From Vampirovibrio chlorellavorus (GTDB lineage Bacteria > Cyanobacteriota > Vampirovibrionia > Vampirovibrionales > Vampirovibrionaceae), in NCBI GenBank assembly GCA_903866275.1, contig CAIPMU010000007.1, positions 35,372 through 99,371 of the forward strand: a DNA stretch of 64,000 bases, in the 5' to 3' direction. This document shows, piece by piece, positions 53,252 through 62,199 of this stretch. The notes under the pieces were generated by a model. It was given only the letters and a program-made list of their open reading frames with translations. It had not been told where the DNA came from and searched no databases. The first letter of the stretch is position 1. Every line of letters starts with the position of its first letter. Made by a program: the position numbers and the translations under genes.

Positions 53252-53699
53252 GTTGGAATAGTCCGAGTTGGCAGGCCTCTTCGTGTACGACGTCGCAGCT
53301 AAGCTCACGCGCCAGATTGAGGGCCATTTGGTAATCCTGTTGAGAGTAAAGCGGCCATTCACCGCGAATTTCGCCTTGGACGCGCAATTCCACCCGGTCT
53401 TCAAATATGTGGAAGGCGCGCTTGCCCCAGTTGTCCTGCATGCGGGCTAAAGCACGTTGAAGCGCTTGATCCGGCTGGATGTTGAGGGATTTCATGGCGA
53501 TCAGGGTTTGAATCAGAACGTTTTCCAGATTGTTCTGGGCGCTGAGCAGCTGGTCTTCATCAAAGGCTTCCAGACAGAGGCGCGTGGTTTCCATCAGCCG
53601 CCCCAAGGCTTCCCGCGAAGTTGCGGGCGCCGGGTTTTGCCGGAGCCAGGCCAGATGTTGAGCCTGAGTGAGGGTGACAGGGGCTTGAACGGTGGGCAT
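53211..53699 (-). CDS. hypothetical helical protein, possibly MazG-like
   Basis: A 162-residue protein, mostly helical. A central stretch (NNLENVLIQTLIAMKSLNIQ then PDQALQRALARMQDNW) resembles the C-terminal half of a MazG-like NTP pyrophosphohydrolase, but the acidic residues of the metal site are only partly kept. A C-terminal beta part (RVELRVQGEIRGEWPLYSQQ) is unusual for MazG. The ATG at 53699 is used; a longer frame reaches 53756. Its 3' end overlaps the pseudouridine synthase start by 41 bp, so they are likely cotranscribed. The MazG link is weak. Confidence 0.55.
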   Translation of the reverse strand: MPTVQAPVTLTQAQHLAWLRQNPAPATSREALGRLMETTRLCLEAFDEDQLLSAQNNLENVLIQTLIAMKSLNIQPDQALQRALARMQDNWGKRAFHIFEDRVELRVQGEIRGEWPLYSQQDYQMALNLARELSCDVVHEEACQLGLFQHARLHQTRAFQDL

Positions 53700-53864
53700 A
53701 AGGCAGTCCAGACTGAACCAAACGGGAGTTGTAACTTGCGAATGACGCTGCAACAACAGGCCCCTATTTTACCCGAAAGATGGCGGGCTGCCTATGAACC
53801 CATAGGGTTCGTTACAACTGGCTTTGCGCTAAAGGGGAGGATGTATGGATGGGCTCTGTGATGT

Positions 53865-54602
53865 TTAGAAACTAAACCATGAAGGATCGAGGCTGGCATT
53901 GGGTTGGATGGCACAACTCGCATCGTTGCAACTGTTTGGTTTTAATTTACCCCGCGTAGTCAGAAAGCCATTGTAGTAGAGGCTAAATTGAATGGATTTG
54001 CCCGGCCCGTCCGAAGCACTGCCGCTATAGGTTCCGTCGGGATCAAAGTCAAACTCAATCATATTTTGTGCCGTAGTTCCACCAAATGTATCGCCGTCCC
54101 AAAACCAAAGCATGCTACCCCCGTGTAGAGAAATGCATGGTGTGGCTGTATTGCAGGTTCTGGTAGTGACTGTTGGGAGAGCGTCAATGGTTCGACCATC
54201 GGTGATTTTGGCAATGTAATTCATATAGGGTATCAGGTCGGAGGGTTTGGTGTTGGCGGTAATAATACCGTCCTGTTGGGCTTTTTGGTAAGCTCCGGCC
54301 ATCATGGCTGCAGCATCCTTGGCGCGGGAAAGGCTACTACTGCTTTGGCTGCCTGCCATAATTTTAGGGATGGTAAAGGTGGCAATCACCCCGAGAATGG
54401 CCAGCGCAATGAGCAGTTCGGCTAGTGTAAAGCCAGCAATCGCCCGTTGATGGCAAGCCGATGGCAGCCAGCCCAAATGCCGCTGGGCTTTTTCAGTGAG
54501 CCAAGGCGATGGTTTCAGGCAGAGCGATGAACAGCAAGCGAGCCATACGGCGATGTGCGGCGCTGCGCTGGGGTTTTTCGATTGCGGGGGAGGGGGGACC
54601 AT
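53865..54602 (-). CDS. prepilin-like protein with very long leader, in frame
   Basis: A type IV pilin-like precursor. It begins MVPPPPQSKNPSAAPH, followed by a cysteine/tryptophan-rich stretch VWLACCSSLCLKPSPW, then GWLPSACHQRAIAG before FTLAELLIALAILGVIATF, making a leader of 57 residues instead of the usual 6-25. The mature part has a cysteine pair (TCNTATPC), DPDGTYSGSASDGPGK, a second pair (CNDASC) and the end DPSWFSF. AAGGA lies seven bases before the ATG. The C tract is interrupted by a T (C6-T-C5), so it is stable and the gene is in frame. The upstream neighbour is a close paralogue with a frame break. Confidence 0.85.
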   Translation of the reverse strand: MVPPPPQSKNPSAAPHIAVWLACCSSLCLKPSPWLTEKAQRHLGWLPSACHQRAIAGFTLAELLIALAILGVIATFTIPKIMAGSQSSSSLSRAKDAAAMMAGAYQKAQQDGIITANTKPSDLIPYMNYIAKITDGRTIDALPTVTTRTCNTATPCISLHGGSMLWFWDGDTFGGTTAQNMIEFDFDPDGTYSGSASDGPGKSIQFSLYYNGFLTTRGKLKPNSCNDASCAIQPNASLDPSWFSF

Positions 54603-54693
54603 GAACTGTTCCTTGGATTCAAAGGCTGCCCTTTGATTATCGGATGGTTTGCTGAAAACTTTAGCATTTAGATTGAAATGGGGTTACAAGCGG

Positions 54694-55377
54694 CTACCAG
54701 ATGAACCACGGGGGATCATAGGCTGGAGTTGCTGGGACTGCTCCACCCCCATAGGTGGTCCCTGCCGCTAAAGTTCCCATTGTCGCCATTCTACCGTTCG
54801 CATATATCCAAAATACTACAGCATGGCCCGGTCCATTGGTCGTGCCATCAGTAACAACACCGTCTGGATCCACTAGACACCATATCGCATTGGTGGTCGC
54901 CGTACCCCCAAATGTATCTGCCGGATTGTAACGAAGAATGGCGCCATTATGAAGCTTGAGACACCTGAATGGCGTAGCACAATTCACCGTGCTCACTGTT
55001 TGTTGACCATCAATGGCGGATGCGGTATCCGTTGCGACATAATTCATATAAGGTGTTAATGAACTGAAAGTCAGGGAGGAGGATACTGTATTCTGGTTGG
55101 CATACTGCTGAAACGCAGCCACGACCATTGATGCAGCTTCCTTTTCAATGGCAATATTACGTTGTGACTGTGAGGAGTAGATGATTTTGGGGAGTGTAAA
55201 CGTGGCGATAACCCCGAGAATGGCCAATGAAATAAGCAGTTCGGCCAGCGTAAAGCCCCCAATTGCCCGTTGATGGCAAGCCGATGGCAGCCAGCCCAAA
55301 TAGCGTCTGGCTTTTGCTTGTAGGCACGGTGATGGCTTCAGGCAGAGCGACGAACAGCAAGCGAGCCACAGGGTCAT
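54694..55377 (-). CDS. prepilin-like protein, upstream start one base out of frame (phase-off candidate)
   Basis: A type IV pilin-like precursor with FTLAELLISLAILGVIATF, a Cys pair (NCATPFRC), the family motif VDPDGVVTDGTTNGPG and the end DPPWFIW. The frame is open from an ATG at 55377 (MTLWLACC). A far better start at 55426, with AGGAG seven bases upstream, is homologous to the starts of the two other prepilins but lies one base out of frame after a C12 tract. With eleven C it would encode MVPPPPKSQNPGATVN and join this frame, aligning with the neighbour. As assembled, ribosomes from 55426 would make an unrelated 89-residue peptide. A weak GGAG 11 bases before 55377 could allow low expression. 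Confidence 0.82.
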   Translation of the reverse strand: MTLWLACCSSLCLKPSPCLQAKARRYLGWLPSACHQRAIGGFTLAELLISLAILGVIATFTLPKIIYSSQSQRNIAIEKEAASMVVAAFQQYANQNTVSSSLTFSSLTPYMNYVATDTASAIDGQQTVSTVNCATPFRCLKLHNGAILRYNPADTFGGTATTNAIWCLVDPDGVVTDGTTNGPGHAVVFWIYANGRMATMGTLAAGTTYGGGAVPATPAYDPPWFIW

Positions 55378-55408
55378 GTTGACTGTGGCTCCGGGGTTTT
55401 GCGATTTC

Positions 55409-55420
55409 GGGGGGGGGGGG
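55409..55420 (-). repeat. C12 homopolymer in the prepilin start region (G12 on plus strand)
   Basis: Twelve G on the plus strand, read as twelve C after ATG-GTA on the coding strand. One base more than needed to keep the prepilin frame. Sequence on both sides aligns without gaps to the in-frame neighbour at 54602, which shows that the single extra base is in the tract. Confidence 0.75.
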
Positions 55421-55586
55421 TACCATTAAACCGCTCCTGTTGTCAAAGTCAAAAAAATCGAATGGGATTGGATGGGCGATTATGGATCCTATTCGACTGT
55501 TTTTGGGCAGACTTTAATTTAAATTGAAAATGCCTTTGCCCCAAGGGTATCAGGGAGCGTCATTTTTGTGGGGCCTGAGAAGAGCA

Positions 55587-56747
55587 TTAGAGTTTTCCCT
55601 TGACCCCTTGAGCCGCATAACCCGTCATTTCCACATAGGCTTGCCCGGTGATGGGCTTGCCATAGCGCGAGCCTTGCGCTATAGCGCTGCCTTCCCAATA
55701 GGCTACGCCCGTAGAGCCTTTGGTGAAGAGCTCCTGATTTTGAAAGGCGGGTGTGACGCTGAAATTCAATCGCTGAGAGGGCACTGAGACTTGCCAGCCC
55801 ATCGGGTATTTCCCCTTTGTGGCGGGGCTTGTCCAGCTTTGCCCGGTGGTTTTTACGGTGAAATCGTTTAGTGTGAGGTGATGGCTTTCCCCGTTGAGAT
55901 CGACCCAGGTGCCGCTGGAATTGGGATCAATGGCCCCGTTATCCTGCCGCAACAGGTAGAGCATGAGTTCGGTGTTGTCGTTAAATTGCACACTGAACCA
56001 ATCCCAGCCCTTTTGGTTGGCCGCCAATTGGTTGCTGCCAAACTCATGATCCATCCAGGATAGCCCGGTCACGGGCGTGGCCTTGCCATCGAGGAATAAA
56101 ACGCCTTCGGTTTTCAGCCGGGTAAGGGAATAATAATGCGAGGCGCAGCCCTTGCAGGAGGCCTTTTGGCTCACGCCGTTCAATCCGTGAATCACCGGCG
56201 CTTTTTCACTGCTCAGCAGCAGATGAATATCCTGTTTTCCATCGGGTGAATCAGCGCGCAGGAGCATTTTATCGCCCAGTTGCTCCACGCTCCACAGCTC
56301 GTTCCAGGTGTAATAGGTGTCCGTGCGCGCCCCGGCCACGTTTAGTCCGGCCCGGTTCAGTTTTTCGCTGTAGTGGAATTGTCGGTTATTTTCATCGCTG
56401 AGCGCAAAGTGGGCGGCGTATAGATTGTTCGTATTCCACGGATTCGTGGATTTGGGCTGCACCTGCTTGGCATCACTCCCCACCCGGAAAAACGTGAGCT
56501 CGTAGCCGTAGCGCTTGCCTTGGGCGGTTTTTAAATGGCCCGTGTAATACCACCATTCGGTTTTATAACTGGGGTGCGAGGCGTGATCTTGCGGGAAGTG
56601 ATAGGTGTATCCCGGTAAGGCGCTTTGGTACTGAAAGGCCAGCGCTAGTGGAATAAACGCCAGCATCAGCAAGGCCAGCAGGCTGATTGATAGCGGCTTG
56701 AGGGTGCCAGTTTTTAAGTTGATGTTAAAGGGGGAGCGAGTACTCAT
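55587..56747 (-). CDS. AttH/CrtC-like lipocalin-fold protein
   Basis: An exported protein related to AttH and carotenoid 1,2-hydratase (CrtC), with two lipocalin-like barrels. It starts with a signal peptide or anchor (SISLLALLMLAFIPLALAFQ). The signature HPSYKTEWWYYTGHLKTAQG is diagnostic, followed by LFLDGKATPVTGLSWMDHEF and GWDWFSVQFNDN. There is no carotenoid gene nearby, so hydratase activity is unlikely. The gene order with an FtsX permease and an ABC ATPase matches the known att-type operon. It lies nine bases after the permease gene. It probably binds a hydrophobic ligand or lipid in the periplasm. Confidence 0.88.
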   Translation of the reverse strand: MSTRSPFNINLKTGTLKPLSISLLALLMLAFIPLALAFQYQSALPGYTYHFPQDHASHPSYKTEWWYYTGHLKTAQGKRYGYELTFFRVGSDAKQVQPKSTNPWNTNNLYAAHFALSDENNRQFHYSEKLNRAGLNVAGARTDTYYTWNELWSVEQLGDKMLLRADSPDGKQDIHLLLSSEKAPVIHGLNGVSQKASCKGCASHYYSLTRLKTEGVLFLDGKATPVTGLSWMDHEFGSNQLAANQKGWDWFSVQFNDNTELMLYLLRQDNGAIDPNSSGTWVDLNGESHHLTLNDFTVKTTGQSWTSPATKGKYPMGWQVSVPSQRLNFSVTPAFQNQELFTKGSTGVAYWEGSAIAQGSRYGKPITGQAYVEMTGYAAQGVKGKL

Positions 56748-56756
56748 CAGGTCAGG

Positions 56757-59363
56757 TTACTCCGATTTAATCACTTCGGGGGCGGGCGTTTTGGCGGCCA
56801 TGCGGGCGGGAATCAGCCCAGAGAGGATCGAGGTGATCATCACCAGCCAGAACGATTGAAACAAGAACAGCCAGGGCACTTCAAACCGGATGGTCCAGCC
56901 GAAGGATTGTTTGTTAATCACGTTAATCAGCAAAAATGACAGCAAAAAGCCCACGAACAGGCCGCTGAAGTTGCCAAACAGTCCCAGTAAACTGGCCTGC
57001 ACCAGCACAATTTTACTGATCTGCCGGTCTTCCGCGCCCAGGTATTTTAAAATGGCAAACTCTCGCCGGGCTTCCAGCACAATGGCCAGCAGCGAGTTCA
57101 TGACCGCCAGCAGCGCCACGGCAATGGCGATCACATGCAGGGCGTAAGTAATGGCAAAGGTGCGGTCAAAAATGGTGAGTACTTCGCTGCGGAGTTCGCG
57201 GTTGCTGCGAATGGTCAGGCGGCTTTTTCCGGTCAGTTGGCGCTCAATGGCTTGCCGCACCTGCTCCGTGGAAACACCGGGTTTGAGGTACACCGCCAGA
57301 TTGCTAATGCGATCATCGTTGTAAAATTTTGCGTACCAATAGCGAGGCATCACGATATAGCCCAAATCGCTGGAATAATCGTAATAGACCGCCGCCACTC
57401 TGAATTTTTTCAGCCCTGTGGGGGTTTCCAGCGGGATGAAATCCCCTTTTTTGACATGGTTCCGGGTAGAAAACGCCTCGGTGACCACCACGGACGGGCG
57501 AATGTAGGTTTGGCGCAACACTTGGGCTGGGGGCTCGTTTTCGGTGAAGAGCAGATTGCCGTGGGTGGCCAGTACATCAAAATCCCCTACGCCCAAGCGG
57601 GTGGGGTTATCGTGGTAGCGAATGGGAAACTCGTAGAAGCTGTCCACGCCCACCACGCCGGGCAGCTGGCGAATCATGGCCACCACTTGGGGCTGAATGC
57701 GTCCGCTCTGCTGGCTGCCCACCCGAGAAATGGGCTCAATCCATAAATCGGCCTTGAGGGTTTGCTGCACCCAGGTGATCACGGTTTGCCGGAAGCTGCT
57801 GATCATGACTGCCAGACTGACCATCATGGCAATGCCGATCATCAGGCTGGCCACGGCCACGGCGGTGCGGCCCAGCGCGCCCCGTAGAATCAGTCCGGCC
57901 AAGCGCCCCTCGGTCTGGAAGAGGCGCGTTAAAATCGGCATACTGGCCTGAATGCTTTTTTTGATGAGTTGAGGCATCCACAGGGCCATTGAGAGAATGG
58001 TGAGCAAGGCTGAGAGAAATCCATAGAGCGGCAGGCCATCCACGGACGGTTGCCACGCGGCCCAGAACGCCAGTACGGCCAGCACGCCGCCCACAATGCT
58101 CAGTTTACCGGAGGCCTGAATGATGCGGGACTCATAAGAGGCCCTGCGGCTGGCTTCGGCGGGGGCGACTGCGGTGGCTTCCAGCACGGGGGCCAGTGCG
58201 CCCGCCAGCGTCATTAATATCCCAAACACAAAGGCCAGCAATATAATCCACGGGTTGATGGAGAAACTATCCAGCACCTGACCGGTGTACAGGTTGGCCA
58301 CCGTGGTGGCCACGGCCTTAATGGCAAACTGGGAGAGAAACAGGCCAAAGCCAATGCCTAACACAGTGCCCGCTAGCCCAATGATCAACGCCTCGGTTAA
58401 AAATAGCCCGAAAATATGCCGCTTGGAAAAGCCCAGCGTCCTTAAAGTCCCAATTTCCGGGCGGCGGCGGATGATGGTAATCGACATGGTGTTGTAAATC
58501 AGGAACACACCGACCAGCAGGGCGATAAAGCTGAGCGTGGTCAGGTTGTACTGATACGAGCGCACCATTTTGCTCACCTGAGCGCTGCGTTGAGTGGGGC
58601 GCTCCACGGCAAGCTGGGCGGGTAGCTGGTGCTGGAGTTTTTCTTGAACCTCAGTCACCAGTTCTTCGGGCACGGTAAGATCAATCTTGCTCAGCGAGCC
58701 ATTCAGCCCAAAGGCCTCCTGACAGGTGGAGAGATCCATGACCATCAGGTTGCCGCCGTAAGCGCTGCCCAACTCTCCTTTGGACAAAATACCCGCCACT
58801 GTAAAGCGGGACACGGTGTCGTTGGTCGCCAGTGGGAAGGTGTCGCCGGGTTTCAGGTGGTGCGCTTGGGCCATGCCCTCGCCAATGTAGGCATAGCCCG
58901 GTTTTAATATATCCAGCGGGTTGCCGCTTTGCGCGGTGAGCTTGATGCCGCTTTGGCTGTCCTGAAAGGCGCTGAGCATATCCATACCGAGGACTTGCAC
59001 CACCTCGGGCGGGATTTCGCTGCTGGCTTTGGCGGGCGCGCTTCCCCACAGGGCAGTTTGCTCAATGCCGGGGACAAAGCGGCTTTTCTGCTCGCCGGGC
59101 AGCAGCCAGATCCAGCGTAGGCTGCTCAGCAGGCGCTCATCCAGCACATCGCTCTGGGTGGGGCGAATGGTCAGGTTGCTCTTGCCACTGACCCGATCAA
59201 TGCTGTCCTTGAAGTTGCCCAAGGCCATATCGTTGGCCAGATTGATGGCCAGCAGAATGCTCACGCCCAGCATCACGCCTAGCATGGTGAGCACGGTGCG
59301 CAGCTTGTTGCGCCACAAAGAGCGCAAAATCAGCCGATGGAGCCAGTAGAAAAATTTAGGCAT
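56757..59363 (-). CDS. FtsX-family ABC transporter permease (double FtsX domain)
   Basis: A large inner-membrane permease of the MacB/LolE/YbbP kind with 868 residues. There is an N-terminal membrane helix (LRTVLTMLGVMLGVSILLAI), a periplasmic MacB-core domain (about 45-270), an FtsX domain with three helices (about 280-400), further helices (around 425-480), a second periplasmic domain, and a C-terminal FtsX domain (about 740-865). It functions with the ATPase encoded 17 bp upstream, and the AttH-like protein downstream. The pair probably extracts or exports a lipid or lipoprotein. Confidence 0.9.
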   Translation of the reverse strand: MPKFFYWLHRLILRSLWRNKLRTVLTMLGVMLGVSILLAINLANDMALGNFKDSIDRVSGKSNLTIRPTQSDVLDERLLSSLRWIWLLPGEQKSRFVPGIEQTALWGSAPAKASSEIPPEVVQVLGMDMLSAFQDSQSGIKLTAQSGNPLDILKPGYAYIGEGMAQAHHLKPGDTFPLATNDTVSRFTVAGILSKGELGSAYGGNLMVMDLSTCQEAFGLNGSLSKIDLTVPEELVTEVQEKLQHQLPAQLAVERPTQRSAQVSKMVRSYQYNLTTLSFIALLVGVFLIYNTMSITIIRRRPEIGTLRTLGFSKRHIFGLFLTEALIIGLAGTVLGIGFGLFLSQFAIKAVATTVANLYTGQVLDSFSINPWIILLAFVFGILMTLAGALAPVLEATAVAPAEASRRASYESRIIQASGKLSIVGGVLAVLAFWAAWQPSVDGLPLYGFLSALLTILSMALWMPQLIKKSIQASMPILTRLFQTEGRLAGLILRGALGRTAVAVASLMIGIAMMVSLAVMISSFRQTVITWVQQTLKADLWIEPISRVGSQQSGRIQPQVVAMIRQLPGVVGVDSFYEFPIRYHDNPTRLGVGDFDVLATHGNLLFTENEPPAQVLRQTYIRPSVVVTEAFSTRNHVKKGDFIPLETPTGLKKFRVAAVYYDYSSDLGYIVMPRYWYAKFYNDDRISNLAVYLKPGVSTEQVRQAIERQLTGKSRLTIRSNRELRSEVLTIFDRTFAITYALHVIAIAVALLAVMNSLLAIVLEARREFAILKYLGAEDRQISKIVLVQASLLGLFGNFSGLFVGFLLSFLLINVINKQSFGWTIRFEVPWLFLFQSFWLVMITSILSGLIPARMAAKTPAPEVIKSE

Positions 59364-59380
59364 TAAATTTAGTCATCCTG

Positions 59381-60064
59381 TTACGCATCCTGAATTTGCC
59401 CGTCTCGCATGCGGATGACCCGATGAGCGGCATGGGCGGCTTCTTCGCTGTGGGTGGCCATTAAAATGGTCTGGCCGTCCTCTTGCGAGAGGTTTTGTAA
59501 GAGCTTGAGAATGCTCTCCCCGTTTTCGCTGTCCAGATTGCCCGTAGGCTCATCGGCCAGAATGATTTTGGGCTGGTGTACTAGTGCGCGCGCAATGGCC
59601 ACCCGCTGCATCTCCCCGCCCGATAATTGTGCGGGATAAAAATCAGCCCGGTGCGCCATGCCCACCCGTTCCAGAATGCTTTGCACAGCCTGTTTGCGCT
59701 GGGCTTCAGTTAAATTGGGATGCAAATCCAGCGGTAGCGCTACGTTTTCAGCGGCTGTCAGGGTAGACAACAGGTTGAAAAACTGGAAGATGAACCCCAA
59801 TTGCTCCCGACGGAACAGGGTGAGGGCTTTCTCGCTTTTCTCAAACAGGGATTCGCCCGCAATTAGCACTTGGCCGCCGGTGGGGCGATCGATGGCGCCC
59901 AGCAGATTGAGCAGCGTGCTTTTCCCGCAGCCGCTGGGGCCCATTAGCGCCACAAATGCGCCCGCTTCAATGCTGAGCGAGACGCCGCGCAGGGCGTTGA
60001 CCTGATGCTCGCCGTAGCACTTGCTCAGGTTCTGAACTTCAATCAGGGCGGGGACATCAGTCAT
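59381..60064 (-). CDS. ABC transporter ATP-binding protein (LolD/MacB-type)
   Basis: The ATPase partner of the FtsX permease. Motifs are Walker [18 protein letters not shown]-loop [10 protein letters not shown], signature [15 protein letters not shown], Walker [13 protein letters not shown] and H-loop MATHSEEAA. About 227 residues, standard for LolD/MacB-type proteins. The ATG at 60064 is used, with AGAGG 12 bases upstream; a longer frame to 60160 adds non-homologous residues. It is the first gene of the three-gene operon with the permease and AttH-like gene. Confidence 0.92.
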   Translation of the reverse strand: MTDVPALIEVQNLSKCYGEHQVNALRGVSLSIEAGAFVALMGPSGCGKSTLLNLLGAIDRPTGGQVLIAGESLFEKSEKALTLFRREQLGFIFQFFNLLSTLTAAENVALPLDLHPNLTEAQRKQAVQSILERVGMAHRADFYPAQLSGGEMQRVAIARALVHQPKIILADEPTGNLDSENGESILKLLQNLSQEDGQTILMATHSEEAAHAAHRVIRMRDGQIQDA

Positions 60065-60196
60065 GATGGTATTTTGCCTCTCTGGATCGGGACTCAATAC
60101 GGCGGGGTGAGGGTTCGAGTTGTTCAGGTAAAGCGGTTGACCACTCAGGTGATAAAACATAGCAAGTCGATGGCGGGTTCTTGCGAAAGCCGCCTC

Positions 60197-60688
60197 TTAG
60201 GATGCGGGCGGGCAATGTTGCTGGAGCACTTCCAGCGCTTTATCCATGTGGGCTTTGGCGCTGAACTGGGATGAATAGGCCAGACGCACCGTATGCGCGG
60301 GGTCAATCACAAAGGTGACCCGGCTGGGGATGACGCCCAAGACCATGGGCACGCCGTATTGCCCGGCCACTTCTCGCTTGGGATCCGAGAGCAGGGGGAA
60401 GCTGAGGTTTTGCCGCTCGCTAAAGTCCTGATGGGACTCAACGGTGTCGGCGCTGATGCCGATCACTTCCGCGCCGGAAAACTGGAAGTCCTCGTAGGCG
60501 TTGCGAAAGGCGCACACTTGCGAGGTGCACATGGGCGAATGATCTTTGGGGTAGAAGAATAGGACCACCCAGTCTTTTTTCAGGACCTCGTACAACTTCA
60601 CCGGCTGGCCTTCCTGATTCAGGAGGGTGAAATCCGGGGCGGTAGCGCCTACGGGTAATAGGGTGGACTGACTAAATGGATTGCTCAT
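60197..60688 (-). CDS. bcp: peroxiredoxin, Bcp/PrxQ type
   Basis: It reduces hydrogen peroxide and organic hydroperoxides with thioredoxin. The core motif is FYPKDHSPMCTSQVCAFRNA with peroxidatic Cys54 and resolving Cys59, five residues apart as in atypical 2-Cys PrxQ. It has the usual GISADTVESHQDF and FPLLSDPKREVAGQYGV. The typical TPGCT is PMCT here. Length 163 is standard. It lies 130 bp upstream of the ABC operon and divergent from sua5. Confidence 0.93.
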   Translation of the reverse strand: MSNPFSQSTLLPVGATAPDFTLLNQEGQPVKLYEVLKKDWVVLFFYPKDHSPMCTSQVCAFRNAYEDFQFSGAEVIGISADTVESHQDFSERQNLSFPLLSDPKREVAGQYGVPMVLGVIPSRVTFVIDPAHTVRLAYSSQFSAKAHMDKALEVLQQHCPPAS

Positions 60689-60867
60689 GGTTTCAGTTTA
60701 GCCCGTTGAATGCGCCTTGCATAGAACCAGTTAGGTATACCCACAAAAAACGCTTTTTTCTCAGGACCGCTGGGAGGCTGGTGGGCGGGGTACTGAATTT
60801 TATTCCGGGTTTTGTTTTAATAAGAAGAACGCTTGGAATTGAAGTGCAATCCTTGGAACTGGCCCCC

Positions 60868-61977
60868 ATGTCTGAACCGTTTGCCCCTGCATTAGCATCG
60901 ATCACTGAGGCTCCGCCTCTAATTCCCACGGCGCAGATTGACGCAGCGGTGGCCATTTTGAAACGGGGCGGCCTGGTGGCCTTCCCCACCGAAACGGTTT
61001 ACGGGCTGGGCGCGAATGCAGAAAGCGTCGAGGCGCTGGATAGGCTGTATACCGTCAAAGGTCGCCCCAAGGGGCACCCGGTGATCGTGCATCTGGCCAA
61101 CCTCAATCAGCTCACCGAGTGGGCAGAAGCCATTCCCGATGCCGCGTGGCGCTTGGCTGAAGCCTTTTGGCCGGGGCCGCTGACATTAATTTTAAACCGC
61201 ACGGCGCGGGTGCCCGATGCGGTGACTGGCGGGCAAGACACCGTGGGCATCCGTATCCCGGATCATCCCGTGGCCTTGCAATTGTTGCAAGCTTTTGGCG
61301 GTGGTGTGGCTGCCCCTTCAGCCAATCGCTTTGGGCGCTTGAGTCCCACCAGCGCCGCCCATGTTCAGGTGGACTTGGGCGGGGATGTTGACCTGATTCT
61401 GGATGGTGGTGATTGCCGGGTGGGTGTGGAATCCACCATTGTGGCCTTTCGGGAAGGGTTGCCAGTCATCCTGCGTCCCGGTATGATTACCGCCGAGCAA
61501 ATTGAGGCCGCCTTGGCCGCCGAGTCGGCTTCTCCGCCATCAGCATCACCGGTGCCGGGCCGGGGCAATCTCAGTCCCAAGCCCAGTCCTCACTCTGGAT
61601 CTAATTTGCTGAATAATACCGTCAGCCGCGCGCCGGGGACGTTGGCCAGCCACTATGCACCACGCACGCCATTGCGGTTGTTTTCTATGAAGGACATAGT
61701 GGCGCAACTGGCTCAACTGGAAGTTTCTGAAGTCGCGTCGTTTAAGCCGATGGGCGTGCTGGCCCGACAACCCCAGCCGCCCGAATTTGAAACCGGGTTG
61801 CATGGGGTTTGGATTGAATTGGCGGACGAGCCAGAGGCTTATGCGCGGCAGCTATACGCGCAGTTGCGCGCGCTGGATCAACGTCAGCTTTCCGAAATTT
61901 GGGTGGAATCCGTACCGGACTGCGGGGCGTGGGCTGCGGTGGCCGATCGCTTGCGTCGGGCGGCCCATCAGGGTTAA
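60868..61977 (+). CDS. L-threonylcarbamoyladenylate synthase (Sua5 type)
   Basis: It makes threonylcarbamoyl-AMP for the t6A37 modification of tRNA. The YrdC domain shows LKRGGLVAFPTETVYGLGAN, KGRPKGHPVIVHL, FWPGPLTLIL, TVGIRIPDHP and APSANRFGRLSPT, followed by a linker and a C-terminal Sua5 domain (PGTLASHYAPRTPLRLF), which marks the two-domain Sua5 type. The ATG at 60868 is chosen where the family begins; the frame is open to 60676 but the extra 64 residues overlap the bcp start region and look non-coding. Confidence 0.92.
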   Translation: MSEPFAPALASITEAPPLIPTAQIDAAVAILKRGGLVAFPTETVYGLGANAESVEALDRLYTVKGRPKGHPVIVHLANLNQLTEWAEAIPDAAWRLAEAFWPGPLTLILNRTARVPDAVTGGQDTVGIRIPDHPVALQLLQAFGGGVAAPSANRFGRLSPTSAAHVQVDLGGDVDLILDGGDCRVGVESTIVAFREGLPVILRPGMITAEQIEAALAAESASPPSASPVPGRGNLSPKPSPHSGSNLLNNTVSRAPGTLASHYAPRTPLRLFSMKDIVAQLAQLEVSEVASFKPMGVLARQPQPPEFETGLHGVWIELADEPEAYARQLYAQLRALDQRQLSEIWVESVPDCGAWAAVADRLRRAAHQG

Positions 61978-62199
61978 TGGCGTCAGTTATTTGGGTGCTA
62001 GCTTTCCCGTTTTGACTGAGGCTGGTGGTGTTTCAGGCTGCTTGGATTCTAACTGTTTGGCCAATTGGCGGGTGATTTTAAGGGCGCTAAAATACGAAGC
62101 GTTCAGGGGGATATATTTTGGAGATTATTATTGGGGGGAAAATGGGCTCTGGCTGAGTTGAGATGGGGCGAGCTTGACGTAATTTGGAGGCGCACATTG

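Noticed and set aside
53791..53806. CCTATG-AACC-CATAGG inverted repeat near the prepilin 3' end
   Set aside because: Short stem with no T-run and no clear partner gene; could easily be chance.
55157..55426. 89-codon frame from the strong start at 55426
   Set aside because: It is the out-of-frame reading of the prepilin leader caused by the C12 tract, not an independent gene. It would be the product in the off state.
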